From Oscillospiraceae bacterium (GTDB taxonomy: Bacteria > Bacillota > Clostridia > Oscillospirales > Ruminococcaceae): a stretch of 38,632 nucleotides of DNA. The stretch spans positions 1 to 38,632 of the forward strand of contig WRHO01000016.1 in assembly GCA_009783205.1 (NCBI GenBank), given 5' to 3'. Under the pieces are notes generated by a model that saw only the letters and a program-made list of their open reading frames with translations, was not told where the DNA came from and did no database searches. Every line of letters starts with the position of its first letter. The stretch's first letter is position 1. Both the position numbers and the translations under genes were made by a program. Positions 6,882 to 16,422 of the stretch are shown here, piece by piece.

Positions 6882-9272
6882 ATGAAACAATTGTCGGATT
6901 CCCCCGCAAAATATATGAAGTTTAAGCTTTGGGTAGTCGCGCTTTTACTTATTGCTTTTGTTTTTTATATTGGCGTACAGCTATTTTCGGTTTCGGTAAG
7001 CAAATCGGAGTATTACAGAGCGAAGGCAAATGAACAACATCTTGACGATTTTGTAATTAACGCCAACCGCGGCGCGATTTATGATAAAAGCGGAAAAATT
7101 TTAGCAAAAAGCACAACCGTCTGGACGGTTGTTTTGTCCCCTTATGATATTAAGCAAAATGAAGACGACCCCGAAAAAATTTGTAAAATGTTAAAAGATG
7201 TTCTTAAGCTTAACGATAAAGAGTATAATGAAATTCTCGATATATGCAATAAACCCGAAATGCGTTATAAGGAGGTAAAGCATAAAATCTCCAAGGAACA
7301 GCACGACGAAATCAACCGCATTAAATTAGAAAAGGAAATAGGTTTTTATTCGGTATATCTTATAGAGGATACAAAACGCGAATACCCCAACGACGCGCTT
7401 GCGTCAACCTTAATCGGATTTACCGGTCACGACAACACCGGTCAATACGGGGTAGAGGCGTATTATGACAAATATCTTCAAGGGCGTAACGGAAGGCTCG
7501 TTATGCTTAAGGACGGAATGGGAAGAACTATGTCGAGCGAATTTGAGCGAAGATTTGACGCGCTCGACGGCAACAATATCTATATGACGGTGGATATCGT
7601 TTTACAACATTATCTCGAAAAAAATCTCGAAATAATTATTAATCAACATAATGTAGCGAATCGCGCAACCGGCATACTGATGGAACCAAACACCGGAGCC
7701 ATTTTAGCGATGGCGAGTACGCCCGGGTATAACATTAACGACCGCACAAAATTGTGTGATGATTATGAAAAAGCGGTTGAGGAAACGCGCAAGGAGCTTC
7801 TTGAAGAAGCGGTTTCCGATAATCCTTATTTTACCGGACGTTGCGAAAACGTCGAACCCTGTGGCTTTTTTGACAAATCAACGGGCGAAGAGGACACCCG
7901 CTGTAAACAATGTAAAAAACAACAAGAAATTGATTCAAAGGTGAAGAAAACAGAGGCAAATTATTGGGAATTACAATGGAGAAATAAAGCCATAACCGAA
8001 TTGTATTATCCCGGCTCTGTTTTTAAAGCCATAACCGCCGCCGCCGCTTTAGAGGAAAAGGTAATCTCGCTCGGAACCGGCTTTTATTGTTCGGGGCGCG
8101 AGGAGATTTTGGGCGTCGGCATAGGCTGTTGGCAGCCGAGCGGACACGGCTCGCTCGATTTAATAGGCGCGATAACAAAATCCTGTAACCCCGCTTTAAT
8201 GGATATGGGTAAAAGATTAGGCGTACAGCGGTTTTGTGATTACATGGATGCCTTCGGATTAACAAAGGAAACGGGAATAGACCTTCCCGCCGAGGCGTCT
8301 CCTATATACAGAAAACGAAACGAAATGAGTCTCGTCGATTTAGCGACCTCATCATTCGGGCAAACTAATAAAATCACCCCCCTTCAAATGATTTCGGCGT
8401 TCGCGTCGTGTATTAACGGCGGATATTTGGTAACGCCTCATGTCGTCGATAAAATCACCGATAACGACGGTAATATTGTTAAAAGCAACGATACGGGTGC
8501 GAAACGGCAGATATTGAGTAAGGAAACGTCAAATCAAATGCGGCATATTTTAGAAGAGGTTGTAAATGCTAACGGCGGTTCAAACGCCTATATGAGCGGG
8601 TACAGAATCGGCGGTAAGTCCGGTACGAGCCAGAAGCTTGACGAATATCCCGAAGACGACTCCATGCGGTATGTGGCTTCATTCTGCGCCTTTTCCCCGG
8701 CGGATAACCCTAAGGTAATTATGCTCGTTGTTGTTGACGAGCCCAACCCCGGCGGTCAGCCTTATTACGGAAGCATGGTTGCCGCGCCGGTTGTTTCGGC
8801 GGTGTTCAAAGAAAGCTTTCAACATTTGGAAATATATCCGCAGTTTACCGCCGAGGAACAAGCGTTACAGGATACCGTCGTACCCAATTTAATGGGCTTA
8901 AGTCAAATAGACGCGGCTACAAAGCTGAACACGCTCGGTCTCGAGCTTAGAGTAATAGGAAGCGGAGCGAGAATATTGCGAACCGTTCCGAATTCGGGGG
9001 CGCAAATAAGACGCGGCTCCACCGTTGTGGCATACACCGAGGAACAGGATTTGCAAACCGCTCTCGTTCCCGACGTTGTTTCTAACAGAATGACGGTCAG
9101 TCAAGCCGTTCAAGCAATCACGGACGCGGGATTGAACATCAGGCTCGTAGGCGGTTCAATAGGTAACGAAAACGCCGTAGCCGTATATATGAACGTAGAG
9201 GCGGGCGAGGTGCTTGAAATCGGTACGGTCGTAGATGTACAATTTGCGGTTAATGACGGACATGGTGGCTAA
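6882..9272 (+). CDS. ftsI: Class B penicillin-binding protein (FtsI/SpoVD type) with two PASTA domains and a four-Cys insertion
   Basis: The 796-residue transpeptidase cross-links peptidoglycan at the septum. Order: short cytoplasmic tail, one membrane anchor (about 13-36), dimerisation domain, transpeptidase domain with SxxK at Ser379-Lys382 (PGSVFK), SCN (TKSCNPALMD) and KSG (GGKSGTSQK), then two PASTA repeats starting VVPNLMG and LVPDVVS. Between the TPGYN strand and the WRNKAI helix that leads to Ser379 there is an extra segment of about 75 residues. It is highly charged and holds Cys321, Cys327, Cys341 and Cys344, a spacing (C-x5-C-x13-C-x2-C) that could bind zinc. Which of the vegetative FtsI and sporulation SpoVD roles applies cannot be told from sequence. 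Confidence 0.93.
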   Translation: MKQLSDSPAKYMKFKLWVVALLLIAFVFYIGVQLFSVSVSKSEYYRAKANEQHLDDFVINANRGAIYDKSGKILAKSTTVWTVVLSPYDIKQNEDDPEKICKMLKDVLKLNDKEYNEILDICNKPEMRYKEVKHKISKEQHDEINRIKLEKEIGFYSVYLIEDTKREYPNDALASTLIGFTGHDNTGQYGVEAYYDKYLQGRNGRLVMLKDGMGRTMSSEFERRFDALDGNNIYMTVDIVLQHYLEKNLEIIINQHNVANRATGILMEPNTGAILAMASTPGYNINDRTKLCDDYEKAVEETRKELLEEAVSDNPYFTGRCENVEPCGFFDKSTGEEDTRCKQCKKQQEIDSKVKKTEANYWELQWRNKAITELYYPGSVFKAITAAAALEEKVISLGTGFYCSGREEILGVGIGCWQPSGHGSLDLIGAITKSCNPALMDMGKRLGVQRFCDYMDAFGLTKETGIDLPAEASPIYRKRNEMSLVDLATSSFGQTNKITPLQMISAFASCINGGYLVTPHVVDKITDNDGNIVKSNDTGAKRQILSKETSNQMRHILEEVVNANGGSNAYMSGYRIGGKSGTSQKLDEYPEDDSMRYVASFCAFSPADNPKVIMLVVVDEPNPGGQPYYGSMVAAPVVSAVFKESFQHLEIYPQFTAEEQALQDTVVPNLMGLSQIDAATKLNTLGLELRVIGSGARILRTVPNSGAQIRRGSTVVAYTEEQDLQTALVPDVVSNRMTVSQAVQAITDAGLNIRLVGGSIGNENAVAVYMNVEAGEVLEIGTVVDVQFAVNDGHGG

Positions 9273-9314
9273 TTTAATTTGACTTTACACGGAGGCTAAT
9301 TTAATTTGACTTTA
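9267..9314 (+). repeat. 27-bp tandem duplication across the PBP/murE junction
   Basis: A 21-base sequence is found exactly at 9267-9287 and again at 9294-9314, with a period of 27 bases. Copy 1 contains the PBP stop codon (TAA 9270-9272) and a TTG at 9279 matching the murE start; copy 2 contains the real murE TTG at 9306. The duplication leaves a six-codon mini-frame (TTG 9279 to TAA 9297-9299) in front of murE. Confidence 0.9.
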
Positions 9315-10730
9315 AAAGATATATTTGACAGGTATGAAATAACCAATGTTACCGATGATACAAGAAACGTGAAGCGCGGAAGCTTATTTGTAGCAATAAA
9401 AGGTGAACACTTTAACGGCGAAGAAGCCGCCGCAGAAATGCTCATAAAAGGTGCGGTTTGTGTTATTGCCGAGCGAGATTTGGGGCTTACCCCCGAGCGG
9501 CAGCTTGTTGTCGATAACGCAAGACTCGCTTATGCAAAAGCGGCGTCGGAGTTTTACGGAAACCCGACCGCAAGCTTAAAGCTTATTGCCGTTACGGGGA
9601 CAAACGGAAAAAGCACCGTTTCGACATTGATAAAACATATATTGGAGAATCGGGGACACAAAACGGGGTTTATCGGAACGACCCATTATGATGTTTGTAA
9701 TTCCGACGGAAGCGTATACGAATCTAAGCTTTCAACGCCGCGACAAGACGAATTGTACAAACTTTTTGCCGAAATGAACAATAATGACGTAGAGTTTTGT
9801 GTTATGGAAGCGTCGTCACAGGCTTTAGACCAATTCAGAATAGGCGGGGAGACTTTTGAAGCGGGTGTGTTCACAAATTTGACGCAAGACCACCTCGACT
9901 GGCACAAAACTATGGAGAACTATTATAAGGCTAAAAAAACGCTTTTTCATATGTGTAGGGTCGCCGTTATTTTTAAAGATGACCAATACGGAAAGCGATT
10001 AATAAACGAAATACAAAGCGAAATAAATATCCCGGTTATAAGCTACAGCGTTAATGACCCCGCCGATTTTTACGGTATCAATATAAAAACAGAAAGCGCG
10101 GGGGTTTCGTATTGGCTTAATGATTCAAGGGGGGAGAAATCGTTTAAATTCAAATTAGCGATGCCCGGAATGTTCAATGTTGCAAATTCATTAGCGGCAA
10201 TTGCCGCCTGTAACGCATTGGGGGTCGATACGGGGGAGGGCGTCGAGGCTTTAAAGGACTGTACAGGTGTTCGCGGACGTTGCGAGGTTATACATGACGG
10301 AGAGTTTACTGTTTTGTGCGATTATGCACATACAACCGACGCGTTAGCGAAAATACTCACCTGTGTCAATCAATTTGCAAAACGGCGGGTAATCTGCCTA
10401 TTTGGTGCGGCGGGTGAACGCGATGCGGATAAACGCCCGTCAATGGGCGCGACGGCGGCAAAGTATTCGGATTATTTAATTATAACCTCCGACAATCCGC
10501 GGTTTGAGTCGCCGGAAAAAATAATAGAAGAAGTGAAAGAAGGAATTGGGTTAAACGACATACCATGTAAAAGCTTTACAGATAGGCGAGAAGCGATTGA
10601 GTTCGCTTTGTCGGAGGTTAAAAAAGACGATATAATAGTTCTTTGCGGAAAGGGACACGAAACCTATCAGGTAATCGGAGACGAGTATCAACCCTTTGAC
10701 GAGCGGGAAATCGTTAAGCAATTGTTATAG
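9306..10730 (+). CDS. murE: UDP-MurNAc-tripeptide synthetase MurE (meso-DAP type)
   Basis: The 474-residue ligase adds the third amino acid to UDP-MurNAc-L-Ala-D-Glu. Motifs: N-terminal DDTRNVKRGSLFVAIKG, ATP loop VTGTNGKSTVSTL, central SSQALDQFR and LTQDHLDWHKTMENY, and the C-terminal DNPR (ITSDNPRFESP), which is the known signature for meso-diaminopimelate rather than lysine. Cell wall is therefore predicted to be DAP type. Translation starts at TTG 9306 with CGGAGGC about 10 bases upstream, inside the second copy of a tandem duplication. The next gene in most clusters, murF, is missing. Confidence 0.96.
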   Translation: MTLKDIFDRYEITNVTDDTRNVKRGSLFVAIKGEHFNGEEAAAEMLIKGAVCVIAERDLGLTPERQLVVDNARLAYAKAASEFYGNPTASLKLIAVTGTNGKSTVSTLIKHILENRGHKTGFIGTTHYDVCNSDGSVYESKLSTPRQDELYKLFAEMNNNDVEFCVMEASSQALDQFRIGGETFEAGVFTNLTQDHLDWHKTMENYYKAKKTLFHMCRVAVIFKDDQYGKRLINEIQSEINIPVISYSVNDPADFYGINIKTESAGVSYWLNDSRGEKSFKFKLAMPGMFNVANSLAAIAACNALGVDTGEGVEALKDCTGVRGRCEVIHDGEFTVLCDYAHTTDALAKILTCVNQFAKRRVICLFGAAGERDADKRPSMGATAAKYSDYLIITSDNPRFESPEKIIEEVKEGIGLNDIPCKSFTDRREAIEFALSEVKKDDIIVLCGKGHETYQVIGDEYQPFDEREIVKQLL

Positions 10731-10776
10731 TCTGTCGGTTTTAGTGGTTGAGAGTATACAGTCGGAGGTGCGACAA

Positions 10777-11799
10777 TTGAGTATTTGGATTCTTTCGGTA
10801 ACGGCATTAGTTGCGTTAATCATTACCTTTGCGTTGGGGTTCCCCGTGATTCCTATATTGCGGCGGCTAAAATTCGGTCAGACCATTCTTAGTATCGGCC
10901 CCGCTTGGCATAAAGATAAGAAACAGGGGACGCCGACAATGGGCGGGTTTATGTTTATTATCGGAATAATCGCCGCGTTTTCTTTGGGATTATTCATGCT
11001 GTGGCGTTCGGAAATGCTCAGCTTTTATTCAACGGGTAAGCTCAATTTTTTCAACGCTATAAGCGGCTTCCTCATGGCGGTAAGCTTTGGGTTTATGGGG
11101 TTCTTAGACGACTGGATAAAAGTTTTTAAAAAGCGCAATGAAGGACTTTCGGTTAATCAAAAGCTGTTTTTACAGGTGTTTATAGTCGCCGCGTATTTCA
11201 TTTCGAGAATCATTGCGGGCGATTTAAATACAACCATAAACCTTCCGTTTATAGGTGCATTTGATTTTTGGTATTTTTACTATGTTATAATGGGGTTGGG
11301 AATACTTTATATTGTTAACGCCGTAAACATTACCGACGGTATAGACGGGCTTTGCGGCTCGGTAACGGTCGTTTACTGCGCGGCGTTTATGGTGATTTGC
11401 GGAATCCTTACCCTAAGCGAGTTGTCTGTATTGGCGGCGGCAACCGCCGGAGCCTGTATCGGGTTTCTCATTTGGAATTTTAACCCCGCAAAGGTTTTTA
11501 TGGGGGATACCGGCTCATTATTTCTCGGCGGGATTGTTTGCGCGCTCGGGATAGGGGCAAGCTGTGAGGTCGTCATGGTAATTGCGGCGGCGGTATATAT
11601 TTGGGAGGCACTAACGGTTTTGATTCAAACGACCTATTTTAAGATTACCGGCGGGAAACGATTGTTTAAAATGACGCCGATTCATCACAGTTTTGAGATA
11701 AGAGGCTGGAAAGAAACAAAAATTGTCGGCGTTTTTTCGCTCATCGGGGCATTATTCGGGTTAGCCGCGGTGTTGCTTGTTATAATGGAGGTGCTATGA
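10777..11799 (+). CDS. mraY: Phospho-MurNAc-pentapeptide translocase MraY
   Basis: TTG 10777 is chosen because CGGAGGTG ends 6 bases upstream and the product (340 residues) then starts at the first membrane helix; the frame upstream overlaps murE. The enzyme makes lipid I on undecaprenyl phosphate. Visible active-site motifs: GTPTMGG, GFLDDWIKVFKKRN (Asp-Asp pair), NAVNITDGIDGL, MGDTGSLFLGG and MTPIHHSFE. About ten membrane helices. It overlaps ftsW by four bases (ATGA). Confidence 0.96.
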   Translation: MSIWILSVTALVALIITFALGFPVIPILRRLKFGQTILSIGPAWHKDKKQGTPTMGGFMFIIGIIAAFSLGLFMLWRSEMLSFYSTGKLNFFNAISGFLMAVSFGFMGFLDDWIKVFKKRNEGLSVNQKLFLQVFIVAAYFISRIIAGDLNTTINLPFIGAFDFWYFYYVIMGLGILYIVNAVNITDGIDGLCGSVTVVYCAAFMVICGILTLSELSVLAAATAGACIGFLIWNFNPAKVFMGDTGSLFLGGIVCALGIGASCEVVMVIAAAVYIWEALTVLIQTTYFKITGGKRLFKMTPIHHSFEIRGWKETKIVGVFSLIGALFGLAAVLLVIMEVL

Positions 11800-13040
11800 A
11801 CAGGAACGATAAAAATACAGGATACCCAACCGCGGTAAGGCGACCCGCGCTCTCGACGCCTGTAAAAAAGCGCGCGGTTTACAAAACTAAATCGCGCTCT
11901 CCCGTCCCACAATATGAAAAAGAAAGATTTGCAAAATTTGATATTCCGTTATTTATAGTCATATTGACTATATTGGTATTCGGATTGATTATGCTGTTGT
12001 CGGCGAGCAGTAACCTCGGTCTTCGCGAATACAACGACAGCCACTTTTACTTTAAACGACAAATAATGTTCGCGGGTGTCGGATTAGTCGCAATGCTGTT
12101 GATATCAACGATTAATTATCAAATCCTTTTAAACAAAAGGGTGGTGACCTTAATAGGGTTCGGCTCGTTTTTCTTAATGGTCTTTGTCAATTTAGGGTTC
12201 GGAAGCGTTGAACAGGGGGGGTCAACCCGTTGGCTCGGATTCGGCACATATACCATTCAGCCGTCGGAAATTCTTAAATTCGCGCTTATTGTGGTATTGG
12301 CGTACATGACCCAACAATACTCCGAAAAGCTTAAGGAATTTAAAGGGGGATTTGTCCCGTTTACCGCCGTTGCGGTTGGAGCCTGTATGCTAATGGTGTG
12401 GCAGAAGCATTTATCGGGAACAATTATAATGTTTGTTATTGCGGCGATATTAATGTTCATAAGCCCGATTAAATTCAAACATATAGGTATAGCGATATTG
12501 ATATTATCCGTGTTGGCGGCAATTTTGTTCCCTATAATAGAAAGCATGAGCGACGCCGACGTTTCGGGGCGGTTATTAGGCTGGCGCAACCCCGAAGCAG
12601 ATGTTCAAGATAAAACCTTTCAGATATACCAATCGTTGGTAACCATAGGAACGGGCGGTTGGTTCGGTTCGGGACTCGGCAACTCGCGGCAAAAGCTCTC
12701 ATATTTGCCGGCGACAAACAACGATTTTATTTTCTCGATTGTTTGTGAGGAACTCGGATTTATCGGTGGTTTATTAGTTCTTGTATTATTTGTTGTGTTT
12801 ATTTTAAGAGGGTTCTATATTGCGACCCATGCCCGCGACCGCTTCGGAATGATGCTCGCCGCGGGAATAACCGCACAAATAGGCGTTCAAGCATTTTTGA
12901 ACATAGCGGTCGTTACGAACAGCGTTCCGAACACCGGTATAACGCTTCCCTTTTTCAGCTACGGGGGAACATCAATGTTGATGCTGCTCGGGGAGATTGG
13001 GGTTTTATTGAACATTTCGAGGAAGGCAAGGATTGAATAA
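11796..13040 (+). CDS. ftsW: SEDS glycosyltransferase FtsW
   Basis: The 414-residue polytopic protein polymerises septal glycan with its partner PBP. After an unusually long, basic cytoplasmic N-terminus (about 48 residues, TPVKKRAVYKTKSRSPVPQY) come about ten membrane helices. Family motifs: LSASSNLG in the first helix region, GGSTRWLGFGTYTIQPSE, the extracellular loop GTGGWFGSGLGNSRQKLSYLP and NDFIFSIVCEELGFIGG, and SYGGTSMLMLLGEIGVLLN at the end. These favour FtsW/RodA; the location in dcw favours FtsW. The usual murD between mraY and ftsW is absent. It shares one base with murG (TAATG). Confidence 0.95.
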   Translation: MNRNDKNTGYPTAVRRPALSTPVKKRAVYKTKSRSPVPQYEKERFAKFDIPLFIVILTILVFGLIMLLSASSNLGLREYNDSHFYFKRQIMFAGVGLVAMLLISTINYQILLNKRVVTLIGFGSFFLMVFVNLGFGSVEQGGSTRWLGFGTYTIQPSEILKFALIVVLAYMTQQYSEKLKEFKGGFVPFTAVAVGACMLMVWQKHLSGTIIMFVIAAILMFISPIKFKHIGIAILILSVLAAILFPIIESMSDADVSGRLLGWRNPEADVQDKTFQIYQSLVTIGTGGWFGSGLGNSRQKLSYLPATNNDFIFSIVCEELGFIGGLLVLVLFVVFILRGFYIATHARDRFGMMLAAGITAQIGVQAFLNIAVVTNSVPNTGITLPFFSYGGTSMLMLLGEIGVLLNISRKARIE

Positions 13041-14188
13041 TGAGCGAACAAAGCATAAGGGTATTACTTGCTGCGGGCGGAAGCGCGGGTCACGTTAATC
13101 CGGCTTTGGCAATTGCCGATAAAATCACCGACGTTTTCCCGAAAAGCGATATACTTTTTGCGGGAACACGCGGCGGATTGGAAGCAAGGTTGGTTGCACG
13201 GGCTGGATACAATTTTTCGCCGATTAAGGCGGCGGGGTTTCAAAGGCGAATTACTCCGACAAATATAGGGCGAAACGCCAAAGCCGCATATTACTTTCTG
13301 ACCGCCGTAAGAGAGTCAAAAAAAATTATTAATCAATTTAAACCCGATGTGGTTGTCGGAACCGGAGGGTATGTAACCGCGCCGGTACTGCGAGCCGCCG
13401 CAAAAGCGGGAATCAAAACGGTAACGCACGAAAGCAACTCGTTGCCCGGTATAGCGACAAAAATGCTTTCGAGAACCGCCGATAAGGTATTTCTTTCGAG
13501 CGAGGACACGTTAAAATATTTTCCCGATAATGCCGAGTCGACAAAAAAATATGTCGTAACGGGAAATCCCTTGCGTAAAGGATTTCGCAAGGGCGAAAAA
13601 GGCAACACACGCGCCGAAGCGTTGGCGTCTCTCGGGCTGACCGGTTCGATGACAATACTTTCGTTTGGCGGGAGTCTCGGCGCAAACGCAATTACAGAAG
13701 CGGTAATTGAGCTTTTGAGTTGGGAAAAAGGGCGCGATATAAACCATATACACGCTTACGGCGGTAACGGGAAAACGGTATTTGAAAAGCTTATGTCCGA
13801 AAAAGGAATTAAGACGGTAAAAGGAAAGAACATTTTTGCCGAATATATTCATAATATGTATACCTGTATAACCGCGGCGGACTTAGTTATATGCCGCTCG
13901 GGTTCAATGACGCAAACCGAGCTTAAAGCCTTCGGACGTGCGTCAATCCAAATACCGTGGGCAGGGGCGGCAGAGAATCACCAGTATTACAACGCGCTCA
14001 CCATGAAAGAAGCGGGCGCAACGATTCTTATAAACGACGCAGAAATAAACGGAGGGAAATTAATTGAGGTCGTTTCGGGCTTGTACAATGATAAACTAAG
14101 AATAAGACTTATGGAGGAAAACGCCTCGCGAATGTCCGCGCCGAACGCGGCGGGGATTATCGTGAGTGAAATTATTAACCTTATATAG
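13040..14188 (+). CDS. murG: UDP-GlcNAc transferase MurG (lipid II synthesis)
   Basis: The 382-residue GT-B enzyme adds GlcNAc to lipid I on the cytoplasmic face. Motifs: LLAAGGSAGHVNPALAIA near the N-terminus, GTRGGLEARLV, GTGGYVTAPVLRAA, HESNSLPGIATK, the C-domain SFGGSLGANAITEAV, and CRSGSMTQTELKAFGRASIQIPW followed by AAENHQYYNAL. Family members more often have RAGA in the donor loop; here it is RSGS. The start overlaps the ftsW stop by one base. Confidence 0.96.
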   Translation: MSEQSIRVLLAAGGSAGHVNPALAIADKITDVFPKSDILFAGTRGGLEARLVARAGYNFSPIKAAGFQRRITPTNIGRNAKAAYYFLTAVRESKKIINQFKPDVVVGTGGYVTAPVLRAAAKAGIKTVTHESNSLPGIATKMLSRTADKVFLSSEDTLKYFPDNAESTKKYVVTGNPLRKGFRKGEKGNTRAEALASLGLTGSMTILSFGGSLGANAITEAVIELLSWEKGRDINHIHAYGGNGKTVFEKLMSEKGIKTVKGKNIFAEYIHNMYTCITAADLVICRSGSMTQTELKAFGRASIQIPWAGAAENHQYYNALTMKEAGATILINDAEINGGKLIEVVSGLYNDKLRIRLMEENASRMSAPNAAGIIVSEIINLI

Positions 14189-14320
14189 GCAACCTCTGAA
14201 AACCCGTCCCCATAATAATAACACATTTTGCACTAAAAGCATATATTAAAAAATAAAGCCAAACAAAAGCGAGTTTTTATTTGCTTTACGTAGGCAATGC
14301 TTTTAATGGGGTGTGTGTAT

Positions 14321-15583
14321 ATGCTTGAACAAAGATTAGTTATTGAGGGAGGGCGGAGGTTAGAAGGCGAGATAGCCGTACAAGGTGCAAAAAACTCGGT
14401 TCTCCCGCTACTCGCCGCAACGGTTTTGTGTAAGGGGAAGGCGGTGCTTTATAATTGCCCGCGCCTGACCGACGCCGACGCCGCTTTCAGAATCCTCGAT
14501 TGTCTCGGGTGCAGGTGTATTCGTGAAAAATCGGTCATTTCGGTTAATGCCGAGCAGATGAGCAATAATCAAGTTCCCGACAGTTTGATGCAGGATATGC
14601 GTTCATCAATAGTGTTTTTAGGCGCGATTCTCGGAAGGTGCGGTCGGTGCAGGTGGTCAACACCCGGCGGATGCGATTTGGGACCCCGCCCAATAGATTA
14701 TCACCTCGACGCTTTGAAGAAAATGGGGGTGGCGGTAGAAAACGACAGCGGGTTCATGAGCTGTACCGCTCCAAAGGGGATTCAAGGTGCAAAAATCTCA
14801 CTTCCGTTTCCATCGGTCGGCGCGACCGAAAACATAATATTAGCCGGGGTTACCGCAAAAGGAAAAACCGAGATACATAACGCGGCGCGCGAGCCGGAGG
14901 TGGTAGACCTCTCGGATTTTCTAAACAAATGCGGAGCCAAAATAGCGGGGGCAGGGGGGTCGACAATAGTCATAGACGGGGTTGACGGTCTTTCGGGTGC
15001 CGAGCATACGGTAATACCCGACAGGATTGTTACCGCGACATATATGAGCTGTGCGGCAATAACGAGGGGCGAATTATTGCTGACAAAGACAAAGCACGAC
15101 GATTTATCGGCGGTTTTGCCGATATTCGAGTTAATGGGGTGCAGCGTCTATACTTATGATAAAGACCGTATTTATATAAATGCGCGCAAAGCGATGAACT
15201 CACCGGGGAAGATTATAACGCACGTCCACCCCGGCTTCCCGACCGATTCACAGCCGTTAATTATGGCTTTAACCACCGTTTTACCCGGTACAACAATATT
15301 CGAGGAAAACATCTTTGAGTGTCGTTTTAAACACGCGCCCGAGCTTGTACGACTTGGCGCAAAGATTAATGTTCGCGAGCGCATTGCGGTGGTTGAGGGG
15401 GTTGAGCGACTATCCGGCGCAAATGTAAAAGCGACAGATTTGCGGGGGGGCGCGGCATTGGTAACCGCGGGTCTCGCCTGTGACGGAATAACGAGAATAA
15501 GCGAAATATCGCACATTGACCGAGGATACGAAGCGATTGAGGAGGTTTTAAGAAGCGTAGGGGCAAGGATAAGAAGAAGCTAA
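14321..15583 (+). CDS. murA: UDP-GlcNAc enolpyruvyl transferase MurA
   Basis: ATG 14321 is preferred to ATG 14297, because GGGGTG lies 7 bases upstream and the protein then begins MLEQRLVIEGG, the normal MurA N-terminus (420 residues). It performs the first committed step of peptidoglycan synthesis. Conserved pieces: VQGAKNSVLPLLAA (catalytic Lys-Asn), the mobile loop with Cys118 in STPGGCDLGPRPIDYHL (phosphoenolpyruvate and fosfomycin Cys), and FPTDSQPLIMAL. The 132-base gap before it is A/T-rich with a weak inverted repeat (AAAAGCAT at 14236-14243 / ATGCTTTT at 14297-14304). No clear promoter is seen. Confidence 0.96.
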   Translation: MLEQRLVIEGGRRLEGEIAVQGAKNSVLPLLAATVLCKGKAVLYNCPRLTDADAAFRILDCLGCRCIREKSVISVNAEQMSNNQVPDSLMQDMRSSIVFLGAILGRCGRCRWSTPGGCDLGPRPIDYHLDALKKMGVAVENDSGFMSCTAPKGIQGAKISLPFPSVGATENIILAGVTAKGKTEIHNAAREPEVVDLSDFLNKCGAKIAGAGGSTIVIDGVDGLSGAEHTVIPDRIVTATYMSCAAITRGELLLTKTKHDDLSAVLPIFELMGCSVYTYDKDRIYINARKAMNSPGKIITHVHPGFPTDSQPLIMALTTVLPGTTIFEENIFECRFKHAPELVRLGAKINVRERIAVVEGVERLSGANVKATDLRGGAALVTAGLACDGITRISEISHIDRGYEAIEEVLRSVGARIRRS

Positions 15584-15601
15584 GGCAACAAAGGGGGCTT
15601 T

Positions 15602-16399
15602 ATGCCTCGGAAAGGAACGGTAATATTTATGGATTTAAAAGAAATTTTGAAGCATATTGAACAAAATCGGAAAAACATAGGCTTAAGCGAAGAGGAAATG
15701 AACAAATTATGGGTGGCGGCAGATGACCTTCGTAAATTTGAAAAAGAACGTACAGATAAAAATTTGCGCGAGCCACCCGAAGACGCTAAGTATCCTCTCG
15801 CCTGGAAAGCTTATTATAAAGCATTTGCCGAGCATTATGAAGCGGTTCGCGAAACAACAAGATTACCATATTTTGTACATCTTTTGGGGGTACAGCGCAC
15901 ATTATTGCAATATAAATTCGGTCGTAACGACACAATGCTTGCCGCGGCAATTTTACACGACTGGATAGAGGACAACGTAGACCCGGAGAAATGGGACGCG
16001 ACATTAAGCTGGGTTGTAAACGAGCTGAATAAAGAGGTAGCCGATTTAATAAAGGCTTTAACAAACGAACCTACACAAAAGATAGATATTGACGAAAAAG
16101 AAATTAAGCTATATTTCGCCAAACAAGAAGACGGCTCAATTAAGCTTATGGTTAAAGCAGATTATATAAATCATAAATTGTGTCATATGGACGATAAGGC
16201 TTTGTTCATTAAGCTCGCCGATTTTCAGGATAATATTATAGAATCAAAGAATGAACGCGAATCGCCGATACGTATATGGGGGCATATAAAGTTTATTGAG
16301 GATAACGCGGAAATCTTTAAGGATAAAATAAACCCCGACCACATAACCCTAATGGGTAACATTAAACGTATTCTTAAAGATATATATGGTATAGACTGA
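15602..16399 (+). CDS. HD-domain protein resembling RelA/SpoT hydrolase
   Basis: The 265-residue protein has the metal-binding pattern of HD hydrolases of the (p)ppGpp type: FVHLLGVQRTL (about 92-102), LHDWIEDN with His119-Asp120 and the following Glu-Asp, and KLADFQDNI (about 204-212), which matches the KLADRLHN of RelA/SpoT and small SpoT-like hydrolases. No synthetase or TGS domain is present, so it may be a stand-alone alarmone or nucleotide hydrolase; divergence is high and the substrate is unproven. The first ATG has AAGGGGG upstream; an in-frame ATG at 15629 is also possible and is followed by the CTCGGAAAG element rule. It lies where murB or murC would be, 18 bases after murA. Confidence 0.8.
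   Translation: MPRKGTVIFMDLKEILKHIEQNRKNIGLSEEEMNKLWVAADDLRKFEKERTDKNLREPPEDAKYPLAWKAYYKAFAEHYEAVRETTRLPYFVHLLGVQRTLLQYKFGRNDTMLAAAILHDWIEDNVDPEKWDATLSWVVNELNKEVADLIKALTNEPTQKIDIDEKEIKLYFAKQEDGSIKLMVKADYINHKLCHMDDKALFIKLADFQDNIIESKNERESPIRIWGHIKFIEDNAEIFKDKINPDHITLMGNIKRILKDIYGID
15606..15631 (+). repeat. CTCGGAAAG-N14-ATGG element, copy 1
   Basis: CTCGGAAAG at 15606-15614 is followed after exactly 14 bases by ATGG (15629). Two other copies at 17477 and 26641 have the same spacing and a similar T-rich flank before them. In this copy the ATG is the alternative start of the HD-protein gene. Confidence 0.5.
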
Positions 16400-16422
16400 T
16401 AAATAACAGAGGGAGAAGAAAA

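Noticed and set aside
13333-13852. Overlapping - strand frames in murG
   Set aside because: murG is complete on the + strand and these frames have no ribosome sites or family motifs.
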